64,000 nt of DNA from Patescibacteria group bacterium (lineage in GTDB: Bacteria > Patescibacteriota > Microgenomatia > UBA1406 > GWC2-37-13), in contig JAOAFZ010000003.1 in NCBI GenBank assembly GCA_026415975.1, forward strand, positions 124,001 to 188,000. Reading direction: 5' to 3'. Each line of letters starts with the position of its first letter. The first letter of the stretch is position 1. Positions 9,196 to 18,705 of the stretch are shown in pieces. The position numbers and the translations under genes were made by a program. The notes under the pieces are model-generated. The model saw only the letters and a list, made by a program, of their open reading frames with translations, did no database searches and was not told the origin of the DNA.

Positions 9196-9300
9196 GTCGG
9201 CTCTCGGCGAATTTGAATTTTCCCTTTGCAGCGCTGTCTGCGGAGGCTGGCGCAGCCAGCGCTGCCCCCACTTCAGACTCGATTTCCTTTTTAGTGAACG
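9196..9300 (+). repeat. Right inverted repeat of the recombinase half
   Basis: Mate of 7601-7705. Its last seven bases are the GTGAACG core, which doubles as part of the tRNA-Lys 3' end. The recombinase reading frame runs through this repeat. Confidence 0.85.
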
Positions 9301-9366
9301 CGGAGGGAGTCGAACCCACAACCAACTCCTTAAGAGGGAGCTGCTCTACCATTGAGCTACGCGTCC
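9295..9366 (-). tRNA. tRNA-Lys (anticodon CUU)
   Basis: Folds as a normal cloverleaf: acceptor GGACGCG paired with CGCGTTC, D arm GCTC/GAGC, anticodon stem GCTCC/GGAGT with loop CTCTTAA (anticodon CTT), T loop TTCGACT with one U-U mismatch in the T stem. CCA is not encoded. The 3' end is the integration target of the neighbouring element. Confidence 0.9.
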
Positions 9367-9536
9367 ATGACGAGTGTACAGTATACACCAGAAATCTAAT
9401 ATATAAAAGAAGGAAAGGCGGTGTTGCCGGCAGTAAGACTCCCGTTCAGCTGGAAAGCGCATCTACCATCCACACAACCGCCATTGCTACCGCTTGCCCA
9501 CGATACCGGAGACTGGTAAGATCAAGCTTTTATTAA

Positions 9537-9623
9537 GGAGAGCTCGAATAGTGACCGAGTGCAATGGCTTACCAAACCGCGTGCCGCAAGGTACCGAGGG
9601 TTCGAATCATACCCTGTCTGCCA
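9537..9623 (+). pseudogene. tRNA-Ser-like relic
   Basis: The 3' half looks like a class II tRNA: a variable-arm-like GTGCCGCAAGGTACC followed by GAGGGTTCGAATC and a terminal GCCA. A D-arm-like GACCGAGTG precedes it. The acceptor and T stems no longer pair well and no clear anticodon arm can be drawn. I read it as a decayed tRNA-Ser, perhaps left by an old integration. Confidence 0.4.
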
Positions 9624-9643
9624 AGTTTTATATTCAGCGAACT

Positions 9644-9820
9644 TTATGGCCCTCTACTGGTTTGCTCCTTATCCGTGCTTGATTCGAGAGGTTTCGGGTC
9701 ATAATAGACTCCAATCTTTTTTAACCGTTCAACTTCGACTTTCTGTTGCCCGATTTGCTTGTATAGCTCTGAAATGAGCTTCTTGTGCTCTTGCCTTATA
9801 TCCTTCTCGAAAAATAACCG
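9644..9820 (-). pseudogene. IS3-family OrfA C-terminal remnant
   Basis: The minus strand encodes about 55 residues ending at a TAA, including EHKKLISELYKQIGQQKVE and then VERLKK, which resembles the leucine-zipper C-terminus of IS3-family OrfA proteins. No OrfB or terminal repeats are visible nearby, so it is a fragment. Confidence 0.5.
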
Positions 9821-10253
9821 AGTTAATCTGAAAATAATTGGCGGTAACGCAAGAACACTGGATGCACATATTGTCCTTTTTCAAGTTGACGGTCATCAGT
9901 TTTATTATACATATGGTGCAATTGGGTTCGAGGAAAAACACGGGCTTACACCTCGTGAACAGTGGCTGAGAAAACACGATGGGCCGGTTTTTGTCACTGA
10001 AGAAATGAATTTTATGCCGACAAACCCACCGCATCACGGATATTTTCAGTGGCGAATGTATTGCGAACAACTGGTTCGCTTGCCAGATACAAAGGCTGGG
10101 AGGGATGGAGAAATTGTTATCCAAACAGACCATAATGTTGAGACCATTGTGTTTGATACAAAACCCCTCAATAGGGGAGAGTTTGGAAGCATGCTTACGA
10201 TTGTTGAAAATAATCTTGTAAATGCATTTACCCGTGCAAGGCTTCTGCGCTAA
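9774..10253 (+). CDS. Hypothetical protein
   Basis: About 160 residues. The part from about residue 20 on has coding character (acidic and aromatic residues, EEMNFMPTNPPHHGYFQWRM) and no stop; the first 15-20 residues look unconvincing, so the true start may be a later non-ATG codon or the gene may be 5'-truncated next to the IS3 relic. No family recognised. An overlapping frame on the opposite strand is of similar length but has a poorer composition. Confidence 0.45.
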   Translation: MSFLCSCLISFSKNNRVNLKIIGGNARTLDAHIVLFQVDGHQFYYTYGAIGFEEKHGLTPREQWLRKHDGPVFVTEEMNFMPTNPPHHGYFQWRMYCEQLVRLPDTKAGRDGEIVIQTDHNVETIVFDTKPLNRGEFGSMLTIVENNLVNAFTRARLLR

Positions 10254-10403
10254 CTTTCCGAGCACGCTGTATTATGCTATAGGTTTTTTTACACCAAAGA
10301 GAGGCTCCTCTGAATCTTCTTCGTGCGTCCGGCTGGCTGATTCGAGAAACCTAAGGACAAAAATTATCTACGCGAATCCGCATTCCGATCCCTGGTCTCC
10401 GAC
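10254..10403. other. Short spacer
   Basis: No gene, tRNA or convincing terminator seen. Confidence 0.3.
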
Positions 10404-10613
10404 TCACCTTCGAAAAAACCACAAGATCACGGAGAGCAGAAAACTCAGCAGAATGGATGTCGTAAGTGGAAAATAAAACGAAAAGCCCTCCCGCTCTATG
10501 CGAATATCTCCGGGGAGCTTCCCCAGAAAAGGGATCTGCGGTCCGAATTGGATCATAAGCCCGACTATAACGAGCACTGTGCCGGCAAGTATTATGAGCT
10601 TTCCAGTTTCCAT
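10404..10613 (-). CDS. DUF2905-family small membrane protein
   Basis: 69 residues: an N-terminal hydrophobic helix, the loop FLGKLPGDIRIEREGFSFYFPL, and a C-terminal helix ending in RR. The GKLPGDI.IE..G..FYFP pattern is the hallmark of DUF2905, a widespread two-helix bacterial membrane protein of unknown role. I start at the second in-frame ATG (METGKL), where the family normally begins. Confidence 0.85.
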   Translation of the reverse strand: METGKLIILAGTVLVIVGLMIQFGPQIPFLGKLPGDIRIEREGFSFYFPLTTSILLSFLLSVILWFFRR

Positions 10614-10887
10614 AGAAATACTACATTTTACACCACCGACAGCACCCCCGAAATCAACAACAAGACACAAATAGCCCGGTTAAAAAGCTGCTCCGATACG
10701 GCTGGGTGGGGTATGCAGTTGTAATTCTGGCAGGACCTGGACGGAAATTACTTCGTGTGACGAGACCTACTTCCAGCTCAATACCTGCGGATGTAGAATG
10801 TGCGATGGGAGTGATGCTGGCATGCTGTGTGAAGATTTGTGCGGGTGAAAACCGAGAACATGCTGAGACATTGTATAATAGGGGTAC

Positions 10888-11244
10888 ATGAGCACTCTAT
10901 CCGAAAATATACTCCAGAAAATAAAAACGTTTCGTGATGAACGTAACTGGATGCAGTTTCACGATCCGAAAAATATGGCCATCGCCGTCTCCATTGAATC
11001 AGCAGAACTTTTAGAACATTTTCTGTGGAAATCACCGGAAGAAGTAGAGAATTATCTGAAAGATCCCAAAAACAAACAGGAAGTATCAGATGAAATTGCA
11101 GATATAATGTGCTTTCTCCTCGAACTCGCAGATAATCTTGAGATTGATATTGAGCAGGCAATTGAGAATAAAATGATCCATAACGCCCGTAAGTACCCGG
11201 TAGAGAAGGCACGAGGGAGGGCCACAAAATACACAAAATTGTAA
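10888..11244 (+). CDS. MazG-like nucleotide pyrophosphohydrolase
   Basis: 118 residues. Contains the metal-binding pattern of the all-alpha NTP pyrophosphatase superfamily: SIESAELLEHF followed by SDEIADIMCFLLELAD, supplying the E and D residues that hold Mg2+. Closest in style to the single-domain MazG-like/dCTPase group that hydrolyses (d)NTPs to monophosphates. A TATAAT ends 8 nt before the ATG. The stop is only two bases from the next start, so it is co-transcribed with the DUF2075 protein; the pair may be a defence or nucleotide-sanitising unit (inference). Confidence 0.88.
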   Translation: MSTLSENILQKIKTFRDERNWMQFHDPKNMAIAVSIESAELLEHFLWKSPEEVENYLKDPKNKQEVSDEIADIMCFLLELADNLEIDIEQAIENKMIHNARKYPVEKARGRATKYTKL

Positions 11245-11246
11245 CT

Positions 11247-13136
11247 ATGCTTGTTTATACAGCACTCAAGAAGGACTTTGTGCAAGATGTTTTTCAGAAT
11301 AGGATTGCAGATAAAGTACTGGAGTCTTATGTGCGAGAAACAGAAAGCGGAACAACTCAAAATGAGGTGCGTTCGTGGGAAAACTCACTCCGTTACATGA
11401 AGGATATTGTTGATACAAGCTCAATTCCAGACACCGCAGGCATTGCGATAGAATACCGACTCCCTCAAACATCAAAACGAATTGACTTTATCATTTCCGG
11501 AATGGACCAATCTGAGCGCAAGACTGCGGTGATCGTCGAACTTAAACAATGGGAAGATTCTGAAAAAACAGATCTTGATGGAATTGTCCGTACTTTTGTA
11601 GGCAAGGGCAAGCGAGAGGTAAGCCACCCATCCTACCAGGTATGGTCGTATGCGGCATTCCTGGAAGACTTTAATTGTAGTGTACAAGATGAAAATATAG
11701 CTATTAAACCCTGTGCATACCTTCATAACTACAAAAAAGGAAATGGTATCCTGAGCTCTTTTTATGCTGTATATATACATAAGGCTCCACTATTCCTGAA
11801 GTATGATGCTCAAAAACTCCGAGACTTTATCAAAAAGTACATATCTTATGGTGACAACAAGCAGACGTTGTACCTTATTGAAAATGGGAAGATCAAACCT
11901 TCAAAACAACTTGCCGATAGCGTCGCCTCTATGCTCTACGGTAATAAAGAGTTCGTGATGATCGACGATCAGAAAATCGTGTACGAAAAAGCTTTAAAAC
12001 TTGCCAAGGAGTCGAGCGAGGCAAAAAAGAATGTGTTTATTGTATCCGGTGGCCCAGGGACAGGAAAATCAGTCGTAGCCATTAATCTACTGGCCGAACT
12101 CACCAGATGCTCATTAAATACAAAATATGTTACGCAAAACTCAGCACCACGAAAAGTATACGAAATAAAATTGACCGGAAAATTTACTAAAACGCGAATT
12201 ACTAATCTGTTCGGTTCGGCCGGATCGTTTCATGATGCAGAAGCTAATACCTTTGATGCACTGATAGTAGATGAAGCGCACCGACTGAACAGTAAGTCAG
12301 GGATGTTTTCTCACCTGGGAGAGAATCAGGTGAAAGAAATTATTAACGCAAGTAAGTTTTCTATCTTTTTCATCGATGAGGACCAGCAAGTGACATTTAA
12401 GGATATTGGACATGTTAAAGAGATTGAAAAATGGGCAAAACTTTATGGAGCATCCGTTAGTTACGAAGAGCTTGCGTCACAGTTTAGATGCAGCGGATCT
12501 GATGGGTATATTGCCTGGCTGGACCATGTACTTCAACTGCACGAGACAGCCAACTCGAAGCTCGATACAGAAGAGTATGACTTTAAGGTATTTGATGATC
12601 CGGCACAACTCCATGAAGAAATTAGAAAAAAAAATGGAAATAATAAATCCCGTGTCGTGGCCGGATACTGCTGGAAATGGGTAAGTAAAAAAGACCCGCG
12701 GGCATACGATATTATCATTGGCGACTACAAAGCACGATGGAATCTGGAGAAACATGGACAGGCATGGATTGTTCATAAGGAATCTGTATCTGAGGTGGGT
12801 TGTATTCACACCTGTCAGGGCTTGGAGCTGGATTATGTTGGAGTAATCATTGGACCGGATCTGATAGTACGGGATGGAAAAATCGTAACCGATGTAACAA
12901 AACGGGACGGGGGAGACAAAACTGTACACGGATACAAAAAAATGCTGAAGGAAGACAAAGAAGCGACACTTGAACTGGCAGACCGAATTATTAAAAACAC
13001 CTACAGAACCCTCATGACACGGGGAATCAAGGGATGTTACGTGTTTAGCGAGGATAAAGAGACGAGTGAGTATTTTAAAGAGAGGGTGAATAATAAAAAG
13101 TATCCTATTCTGGAAGAAAAGCTATATATACCGTAG
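11247..13136 (+). CDS. DUF2075 P-loop NTPase/helicase-like protein with N-terminal nuclease-like domain
   Basis: 629 residues. The N-terminus carries a PD-(D/E)xK-like arrangement: RIDFIISG (Asp near residue 80) followed by VIVELKQWE (ELK near 98-100). The central DUF2075 (Schlafen-like ATPase) region has Walker A GGPGTGKS from about residue 268, Walker B LIVDEAHRLN near 340 and helicase-type motifs FIDEDQQV, SQFRCSGSDG and HTCQGLELDY. It probably acts on nucleic acid using ATP. It follows the MazG-like gene with a 2-base gap. A putative nuclease-ATPase fused in one chain and paired with a nucleotide hydrolase suggests a role in defence, but no direct evidence of function is visible. Confidence 0.85.
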   Translation: MLVYTALKKDFVQDVFQNRIADKVLESYVRETESGTTQNEVRSWENSLRYMKDIVDTSSIPDTAGIAIEYRLPQTSKRIDFIISGMDQSERKTAVIVELKQWEDSEKTDLDGIVRTFVGKGKREVSHPSYQVWSYAAFLEDFNCSVQDENIAIKPCAYLHNYKKGNGILSSFYAVYIHKAPLFLKYDAQKLRDFIKKYISYGDNKQTLYLIENGKIKPSKQLADSVASMLYGNKEFVMIDDQKIVYEKALKLAKESSEAKKNVFIVSGGPGTGKSVVAINLLAELTRCSLNTKYVTQNSAPRKVYEIKLTGKFTKTRITNLFGSAGSFHDAEANTFDALIVDEAHRLNSKSGMFSHLGENQVKEIINASKFSIFFIDEDQQVTFKDIGHVKEIEKWAKLYGASVSYEELASQFRCSGSDGYIAWLDHVLQLHETANSKLDTEEYDFKVFDDPAQLHEEIRKKNGNNKSRVVAGYCWKWVSKKDPRAYDIIIGDYKARWNLEKHGQAWIVHKESVSEVGCIHTCQGLELDYVGVIIGPDLIVRDGKIVTDVTKRDGGDKTVHGYKKMLKEDKEATLELADRIIKNTYRTLMTRGIKGCYVFSEDKETSEYFKERVNNKKYPILEEKLYIP

Positions 13137-13137
13137 C

Positions 13138-13248
13138 CTTCACCCGACCGCCAAAGGGTAGATGGCAACAAGCCGCTAAAACTCATGTACCAGTATGGTT
13201 TAGGCCTGTAGCTACACAACCGACTCGAAGTAAAGGCGGTGCGTGAAG
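13138..13248. other. Spaced inverted repeat downstream of the DUF2075 gene
   Basis: CTTCAC plus CCGCC at 13138-13152 is mirrored by GGCGG plus GTGAAG at 13235-13248, enclosing about 80 bases. There is no T-run, so it is not a simple terminator. Function unknown; it could be chance. Confidence 0.3.
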
Positions 13249-13275
13249 ATTACTGTAAGGAGGGGTAGGTTTATC

Positions 13276-14826
13276 TTATCCGAGCAGTTTATCAAGCAGC
13301 TCGGCAATAGTGTGTGCGTGGTGCCAGGTGTGGCCGAATGCTTGTATCAGTGCCTGTTGCTTTCCCTTTTCGATAGTGGCCGTTACAAGCTCCAGAAAAC
13401 CCCGGTAGGCAGTTAGCATGGTCTGTGCTTTTGCACGCGGCGTGTCTGGAATGGGACCCGTTTTTGCAGCATGGAGTATTTCCATAAGCCGTTGTGCCTC
13501 GGCAGGGACAGAACCATGGCGCCTGAGATGTTCTATCAAGTTCAAGCATGGTATACAGCGACATACTGGACAGTGCCTGATGTTCTTCTTTCGGGGGTAT
13601 ATGGTAGGCGCGAATTCGCTGGTCATCGTGTGAAGTAGCCTCCGAAGTAAAGTCAAAGTAACCACTATAGCCCGCTGCCTGGGTGATACCATGAGGATCA
13701 CCGGGAGTTAAGGCCGAACCATTACGGTTAAAAGGCAGGACCGGTATGTTGTAGGGGCTAAACTCGATCAAAGCTTTGTTTAGGAGGTTTGCTCCAATAA
13801 TGTTGGCATGGGCACACTGTACCGATGTTTTTCCATCAGGCTTATTTTCCGTAATGCTTCTAACTGCCCCAAACTAGCAGTAAAAGCAGTGTAACCTAAC
13901 TCTGCCAGCAGGCGCAACTATTCGTACAGTCTCATACCCGATTGGCAAGTGTACACGAGCAACCCACCTCCCACGCGCAGACAGTAATTCATTTCCTTAA
14001 AAGTTTGTATCAGCTGTATGGACAGTGCGATAGTCGATACCCGGCTGTAGCATTGCTCCGGTCTGTGCATCACGAACGGTTATGTCTTTTAATACGCCTT
14101 CGATATAAGATTTGATGGGAATACAAATGCTGGCATGGCCTGCAGACTGCGCGACACGGATTGGCCGCTAATGCAGAGTTCTTACCATTATACTGCCCGA
14201 AGGGTCTTCACCTTTAAATTGGATACATGATTGCGCCAATACAAGGGCATCTGGTCATGGATCGTGAAGATATATCAATGGCAGGCTATCCGCTGTTCCT
14301 TTTGACTCTGCCCAAACATCTGTTGTGTTTTCTGTCCTCTGAGTCCCCTCCATATATTCTACTAACGTGCTTTTAGTGGTCTCCATTCTTGATCGGGACT
14401 CACTTGTGGTGAGAATGTTTCATGGTAAAAAATTGCGAGGGAAAAGTTCGACGAGCCATCTCGTGGGACAACATACATATAATTGTTATTAGTGTCGAAA
14501 TAGAAACCCGCTGATGCAAAGGCCCGGGCTATATTGGCTGGATTGAGCAATACACACTAACTAATATACTCTTCAGTTTCATATCCAGTGCATGTTTGAA
14601 CCGGCGAATTTGCCACAGCTTTTTTATATGAAATTACGGTATGACAACGCTGCACCCTTAGAGCATGTCGCGGAATATTCTTGTGCAGACTGACTTTCTG
14701 AAACGCATTCCATTCTTTCCAAGATCTTATCGGAGGTTGAGTATCCAATGTTTCACGGGGAGGATAGTCATCCTCTATGACAAGTCTTACATACGCGAAC
14801 GAATCAAATGATTTATAGCGGAACAC
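13276..14826 (-). pseudogene. Shattered unknown gene
   Basis: Several coding-like minus-strand pieces follow one another in different frames: 14557-14826, 14362-14550, a piece near 14250-14350 starting MEGTQRTENTTD, a piece near 14000-14160 containing IKSYIEGVLKDITVRD, 13550-13771 (beginning IEFSPYNIPVLPF) and 13276-13560 (ending IAELLDKLLG). Each has good composition and they are separated by stops or frameshifts. They look like one gene of about 500 codons in decay. No family recognised. Confidence 0.6.
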
Positions 14827-14929
14827 GGTACGAATAAAAACTCAGGCTAGCATCTAGCATATCAAACTCATTTATCTGTGTTCAAATGGTGTATTGAATA
14901 ATCAAGTAAATGTGATGTAATGATGTACT

Positions 14930-15766
14930 ATGAATAAAGAGTCGCTTAATGAATTTGGCGATAAAATCAAAAAACAAACAGGTCTTGGCCCGGAAGATGA
15001 AGCCAACGCATCTGCTGCTCAAGATGCTGCCAAAGAAACGTTTGTTTCAGCAACTTCGTTTGTTGCTGAAAGTCTGACTGGTTTGGCTGGTTGGGGCACA
15101 ATAGAGCAAGATCGTGGGACTCGTGGTGTAACTCTTTTGGTTCCTCCTTACAGTGAAGACCGATTGCAAAAATGGGAGCAGTTCTTAAAAAATGCAGGGC
15201 TTAAATTTCAGTCTTATTTGAGTACAAACGATTATAAACCTCATTTACTGTCAGCCTTAGAACTTGCCTCTCAAATTGGAATAACTGAAGATAAATTATC
15301 CGAAGCTCTTTCAAATTTAAGTAGCCAAATAGAAGAAAGATCGTTTGCCAGTTCTGGGACTTCCTATGAACAGGGAAGTTACTATATCGAGGAATGGATA
15401 GTAAGAATTATAGCCGAAAGAAAAAAACTAAAAGCACCAGAGAGTTTTAGACCAACAGAGGAGAGGAGAAATCTTATGAAAGCATTAGCAGACAGTTTGG
15501 ATACTACAGAAAGACAACTTTTAGCTAAATATGCTGCTGGTACCTCCTCGTTGTTTTCTTCTTCGCCATTTTATCCCACGCTTGATGTTGGCTATGGTCC
15601 GTTAAGTAGGCAAAATATAGCGGTGGCAATTACTTCGCAGCCATTTGATACTGACCAAATTGCAAGATTCATGTCTCAAACAGGAATCCAAAAGGATAAA
15701 TTCTTGTTAGCTATGGCCAATCCGCATCTTCGAAAATGCATGCCGCTGGGGGCTATGATGGCCTGA
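14930..15766 (+). pseudogene. AT-rich shattered gene, fragment 1
   Basis: 278 residues starting MNKESLNEFGDKIKKQTG. Soluble and helical, no recognised domain. The region 14.9-18.1 kb is clearly more AT-rich than its surroundings, with AAA/AAT/TTA-rich codon use, which suggests foreign origin. After the stop, coding-like sequence goes on in other frames, so this is probably the N-terminal part of a longer broken protein. Confidence 0.55.
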
Positions 15767-15827
15767 CAATATCGTTTAACTCTTGATGGCTCGTCTTCTT
15801 CTGGTAAAAGACAGGTATCAATGATAG

Positions 15828-17069
15828 AAGTTTTTAGAAGCACAAATAGAAACAAGTTATACTGATACTCAAAGACCCATAGGACGCAAGACATTACTTC
15901 CTTTTGAAGAATTAGCAGGGCTAGTGGTGATTGAAAATTTAAAGAATGTGCCTGAAGAAGATTTAGAATACATATCTGACCAAATTATTTCTCAGATTCT
16001 ACACGCAGAAAATCCTCTGCAAATACTTGAATCTATCTTTCCGGATATGAAGTTTTTCTATGAAGGGTTTGAACTAAATCACGTACTTGGAAAAATAAAT
16101 GCTTTACAAGAAGCATATGCCAACCCTGACATTGTGCCTTCTGAAATTTTCTGGGATACGGCCTTCAGTAAGCCTAATCTAGATTTCGGATTTCATAAAG
16201 AAGCAATCAATAGACTTGTTAATCGGATGTATCAGACTGTCATAGAAAACCATTTGCAAAATTGGCAAGATATAATAGCGGCTTTTACTGTTTCCGAGGG
16301 TCAGCAGAGAGATGGTAAGCCATTAAAATTAGTCATCGTTAAAAATGATGAAATCGGTATTCTTGGAGAAGGCGGCCCCTTATGTTCTTTAAAAAGAGTA
16401 GATGACCAGTGGTATCCTACGCCATATTATGACCCAAGATTAATGCGAGGAACATTTGGTCTAATGGGTAAGAACTATGCTAAGTTGCGCGAAGCAATAG
16501 CAGCTAGTCCGTTCAATTACGTGATAGGAGATGGTTTCTTTAGGGAGATCTTTTTACAAATACAGAGTGAATTGGCGAATGGAGTTTACCATCAGATTGA
16601 AACTCAGATCAACTCGGATGACATGAAAAAAGCTGACCTTTACATAAGTCACTCTGCTATAAACTACTTAAGAAGAAAAGGGCCAAAAGAGTTACAGTAT
16701 CTTGAGTATCTTGTTGCAGGAATGACATCGCATAGAGAGAGCATATACAACACTATTTTTCTTGCTTTTGTCGAGCGACTGATACAACACAAAAAACTTA
16801 CAGAATCACGTATCCAAGTAAACGTACCGCTAACTGGACAAACAGTTACTGTTAGCAATCCGTTATTTGAACTCCAAGGCCTTTCTTTGCGAGAAATTGA
16901 GGATCGTTTGGCAGAGACACTCACTGATGTAAGAATTCCGGGAGTAACTACACGAGGATATGGAGGCTATGAGCTGCGGGCTAAAGGGTGGGTTTATAAT
17001 GCCCTTGGAAAGTTAAAAGAACTTGGTTTTGATGCAGCATTGGGAAAAACCATGGCGGAAAGAGTTTAA
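15828..17069 (+). pseudogene. AT-rich shattered gene, fragment 2
   Basis: Open and coding-like from about 15828, with no good start codon before GTG 15924, as expected for an internal fragment created by a frameshift. About 400 residues with segments such as HSAINYLRRKGPKELQYLE. No domain recognised. Its last codons overlap fragment 3 in another frame, again pointing to a frameshift near 17050. Confidence 0.55.
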
Positions 17070-18111
17070 CCGTCAAGCAGCAAGAATATATGTGGAACGC
17101 GTGTTGATCGAATTAGGCTTATGGAAAGATAACCAAGAACAAAAACCGTTGGCCGCACTGCTAGACATACAACAAATACTATACGCTCAAGCTTTAGATT
17201 TAGGTTTTACATCTCCACTTCCCAGTGGCCTTATGCTTAGCCCACAACTTACTTTGCCCTTAAAGTGGGGTAAAGAAGAAGAACTTATACAATTTATTGC
17301 ACAAGAAATGGCTCCCGAAAAGCTTCAAAAATTTTATGAAGAAATAGATTTGAGTGCTGATTATATCGAATTAAGAGGAATTGTCGAAACATTTTTGGAT
17401 TTTGCATCAGGTTGGAGGTGGGAACAATTTGACAGAACCGATCAATTTCCTACCTATAAAGTTCAAACTCCACCTGCATCACCATATGGACCTAATTATC
17501 TCTCGAGACAATTGCCTATAAGAGTGGGAGAATACGCAGTTTCTACTCAAGCACAAGAAAGGTTTAAAGCTGCTAAAGAATCTTGGAGAGGTTTTTTGGA
17601 AAAAATTAACAATCTAACCGGTTTATCTCTTAGTGACCAATCACAACAAAGGGTCACCAATCTTATAAATTTAGGTGAAAGTTTGGCTGACGAAATTGAG
17701 GACATGTCTAGAGCCGAAGTAACAGAATGGGCAGAAAAAATTATTAGGGGTGAGATGGCGGCAGTGGGAAGAGATATGCAAAGACAAGTTGATGTAAAAA
17801 CATTTGACGATTTTCGTTATGCTATAAATCAACTTATGGATACCGCAAAATTGGTCTTGATTTACCGTACACAAGCAAGAAGGTTTGGCTGGGAAGTATC
17901 CACGGATAAAGAAGAGCTTCTTGAAATTTTGTTAATTAATTTTTGTAGCGGTTGCAAACCAACCACAAATTTTCACGCACCAAAAATCAACGGCTTTGAT
18001 TTTCATGTCACTTTGGAATTTTTTTATCCGTGCCCCGAGGACTGTGGCAAGAAGCGTGATTCTATCATTTCATTCGGACTGAAGGTATTTAACATCCTGC
18101 CGTATCCATAA
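17023..18111 (+). pseudogene. AT-rich shattered gene, fragment 3
   Basis: Coding character begins around 17060 (NRQAARIYVERVLIELGLW) in the frame that continues fragment 2. About 350 residues, mostly helical and charged; the tail contains a Cys pattern (CSGC and CPEDC, separated by about 30 residues) that could bind metal. Together the three fragments would make a protein of about 1000 residues of unknown family. Confidence 0.55.
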
Positions 18112-18660
18112 GAGTCAAACAGGTACCAAAACTAATTGGTGCAATACTCAGAAAAATATGAAAAGTCAAAATAATAACGAAACCATTAGGGATAAAATAA
18201 ACAGCAAAGAAATAAAAGGAACTAACGCAGAACGAATTGGCAAGAAAATCCGTTCTTTCCTGTACAATACTGACCAAAATGAAAACGTTGTGATACCGCT
18301 AAAGATGCGGGTATTGGTGATTTAGGGATACACATTGATCCGTTGAAGGTATTAGTAATCTTTTTGTCAGCGGTCGTTGCTTTAACAGAAATGCGCTTGA
18401 CAATAATTTTTTTGACTAATTGCTTCGATAAACAGCACCGGCATTAAACTCGGCAAAGCCGTTGACAAAGAAGGCAAAAAAGACGATGAGCGTGGTGAGG
18501 ATGGGGGTGAGCATAAGGTAATGTGGCATGGGAGGCGGAGATTGGAAAAATGGACAGGGTGGTTTTCGAGTACCAGGTAAGAGTCTTAACTAAGGGTAAA
18601 TTGTAAACTATTGGTGAGAACTAGTATGAACTATGCGTATCTGCTATTCATACTCCTGCA
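18112..18660. other. AT-rich region with gene debris
   Basis: Holds a 55-residue lysine- and asparagine-rich frame on the plus strand (18158-18325, starting MKSQNNNETIRDK) and a 32-residue hydrophobic frame on the minus strand (18416-18514, starting MLTPILTTLIVFFAFF) that looks like the start of a truncated membrane protein. Neither is supported well enough to call a gene. Confidence 0.35.
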
Positions 18661-18705
18661 AAAGTGATCCTCCTTATCCCCCCTTTGGTATACAATGGAG
18701 ACATT

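Larger units (their letters stand above)
5853..9300. mobile_element. Serine-recombinase element integrated at the 3' end of tRNA-Lys
   Basis: The 7-base sequence GTGAACG occurs at the left edge (5853-5859) and at the right edge (9294-9300), where it overlaps the 3' end of the tRNA-Lys gene. It occurs a third time, inverted, in the middle (7601-7607). Between the edges lie a zincin-like gene on the minus strand and a serine recombinase on the plus strand, both more AT-rich than the host genes. This matches an integrase element that targets a tRNA end and restores it. The internal structure is unusual: each half has its own pair of ~105-bp inverted repeats, and the middle junction joins the inner sequences of both outer ends exactly, as a circularised attP would, but inverted. 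Confidence 0.75.
7800..9536 (+). pseudogene. Serine recombinase with an in-frame stop
   Basis: From ATG 7800 the frame encodes a resolvase catalytic N-terminus (YIAYCRKSTDEKDKQ with the nucleophilic Ser) and runs to a TAA at 7968-7970. It then continues in the same frame with the expected residues (IEKGEANGILSWHPDRLARN), a recombinase domain, a zinc-ribbon-like segment (ICGECGAAITG) and a C-terminal coiled coil. One base change would restore it, so either the stop is a recent nonsense mutation or it is read through. The frame has no stop before 9536 and would run across the inverted repeat and antisense through tRNA-Lys; the last 90 or so residues are probably not meaningful. The intact enzyme would catalyse excision and integration of the element. 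Confidence 0.8.

Noticed and set aside
9729..10265. 178-codon minus-strand frame
   Set aside because: Overlaps a plus-strand frame with better protein composition; no promoter or motif.
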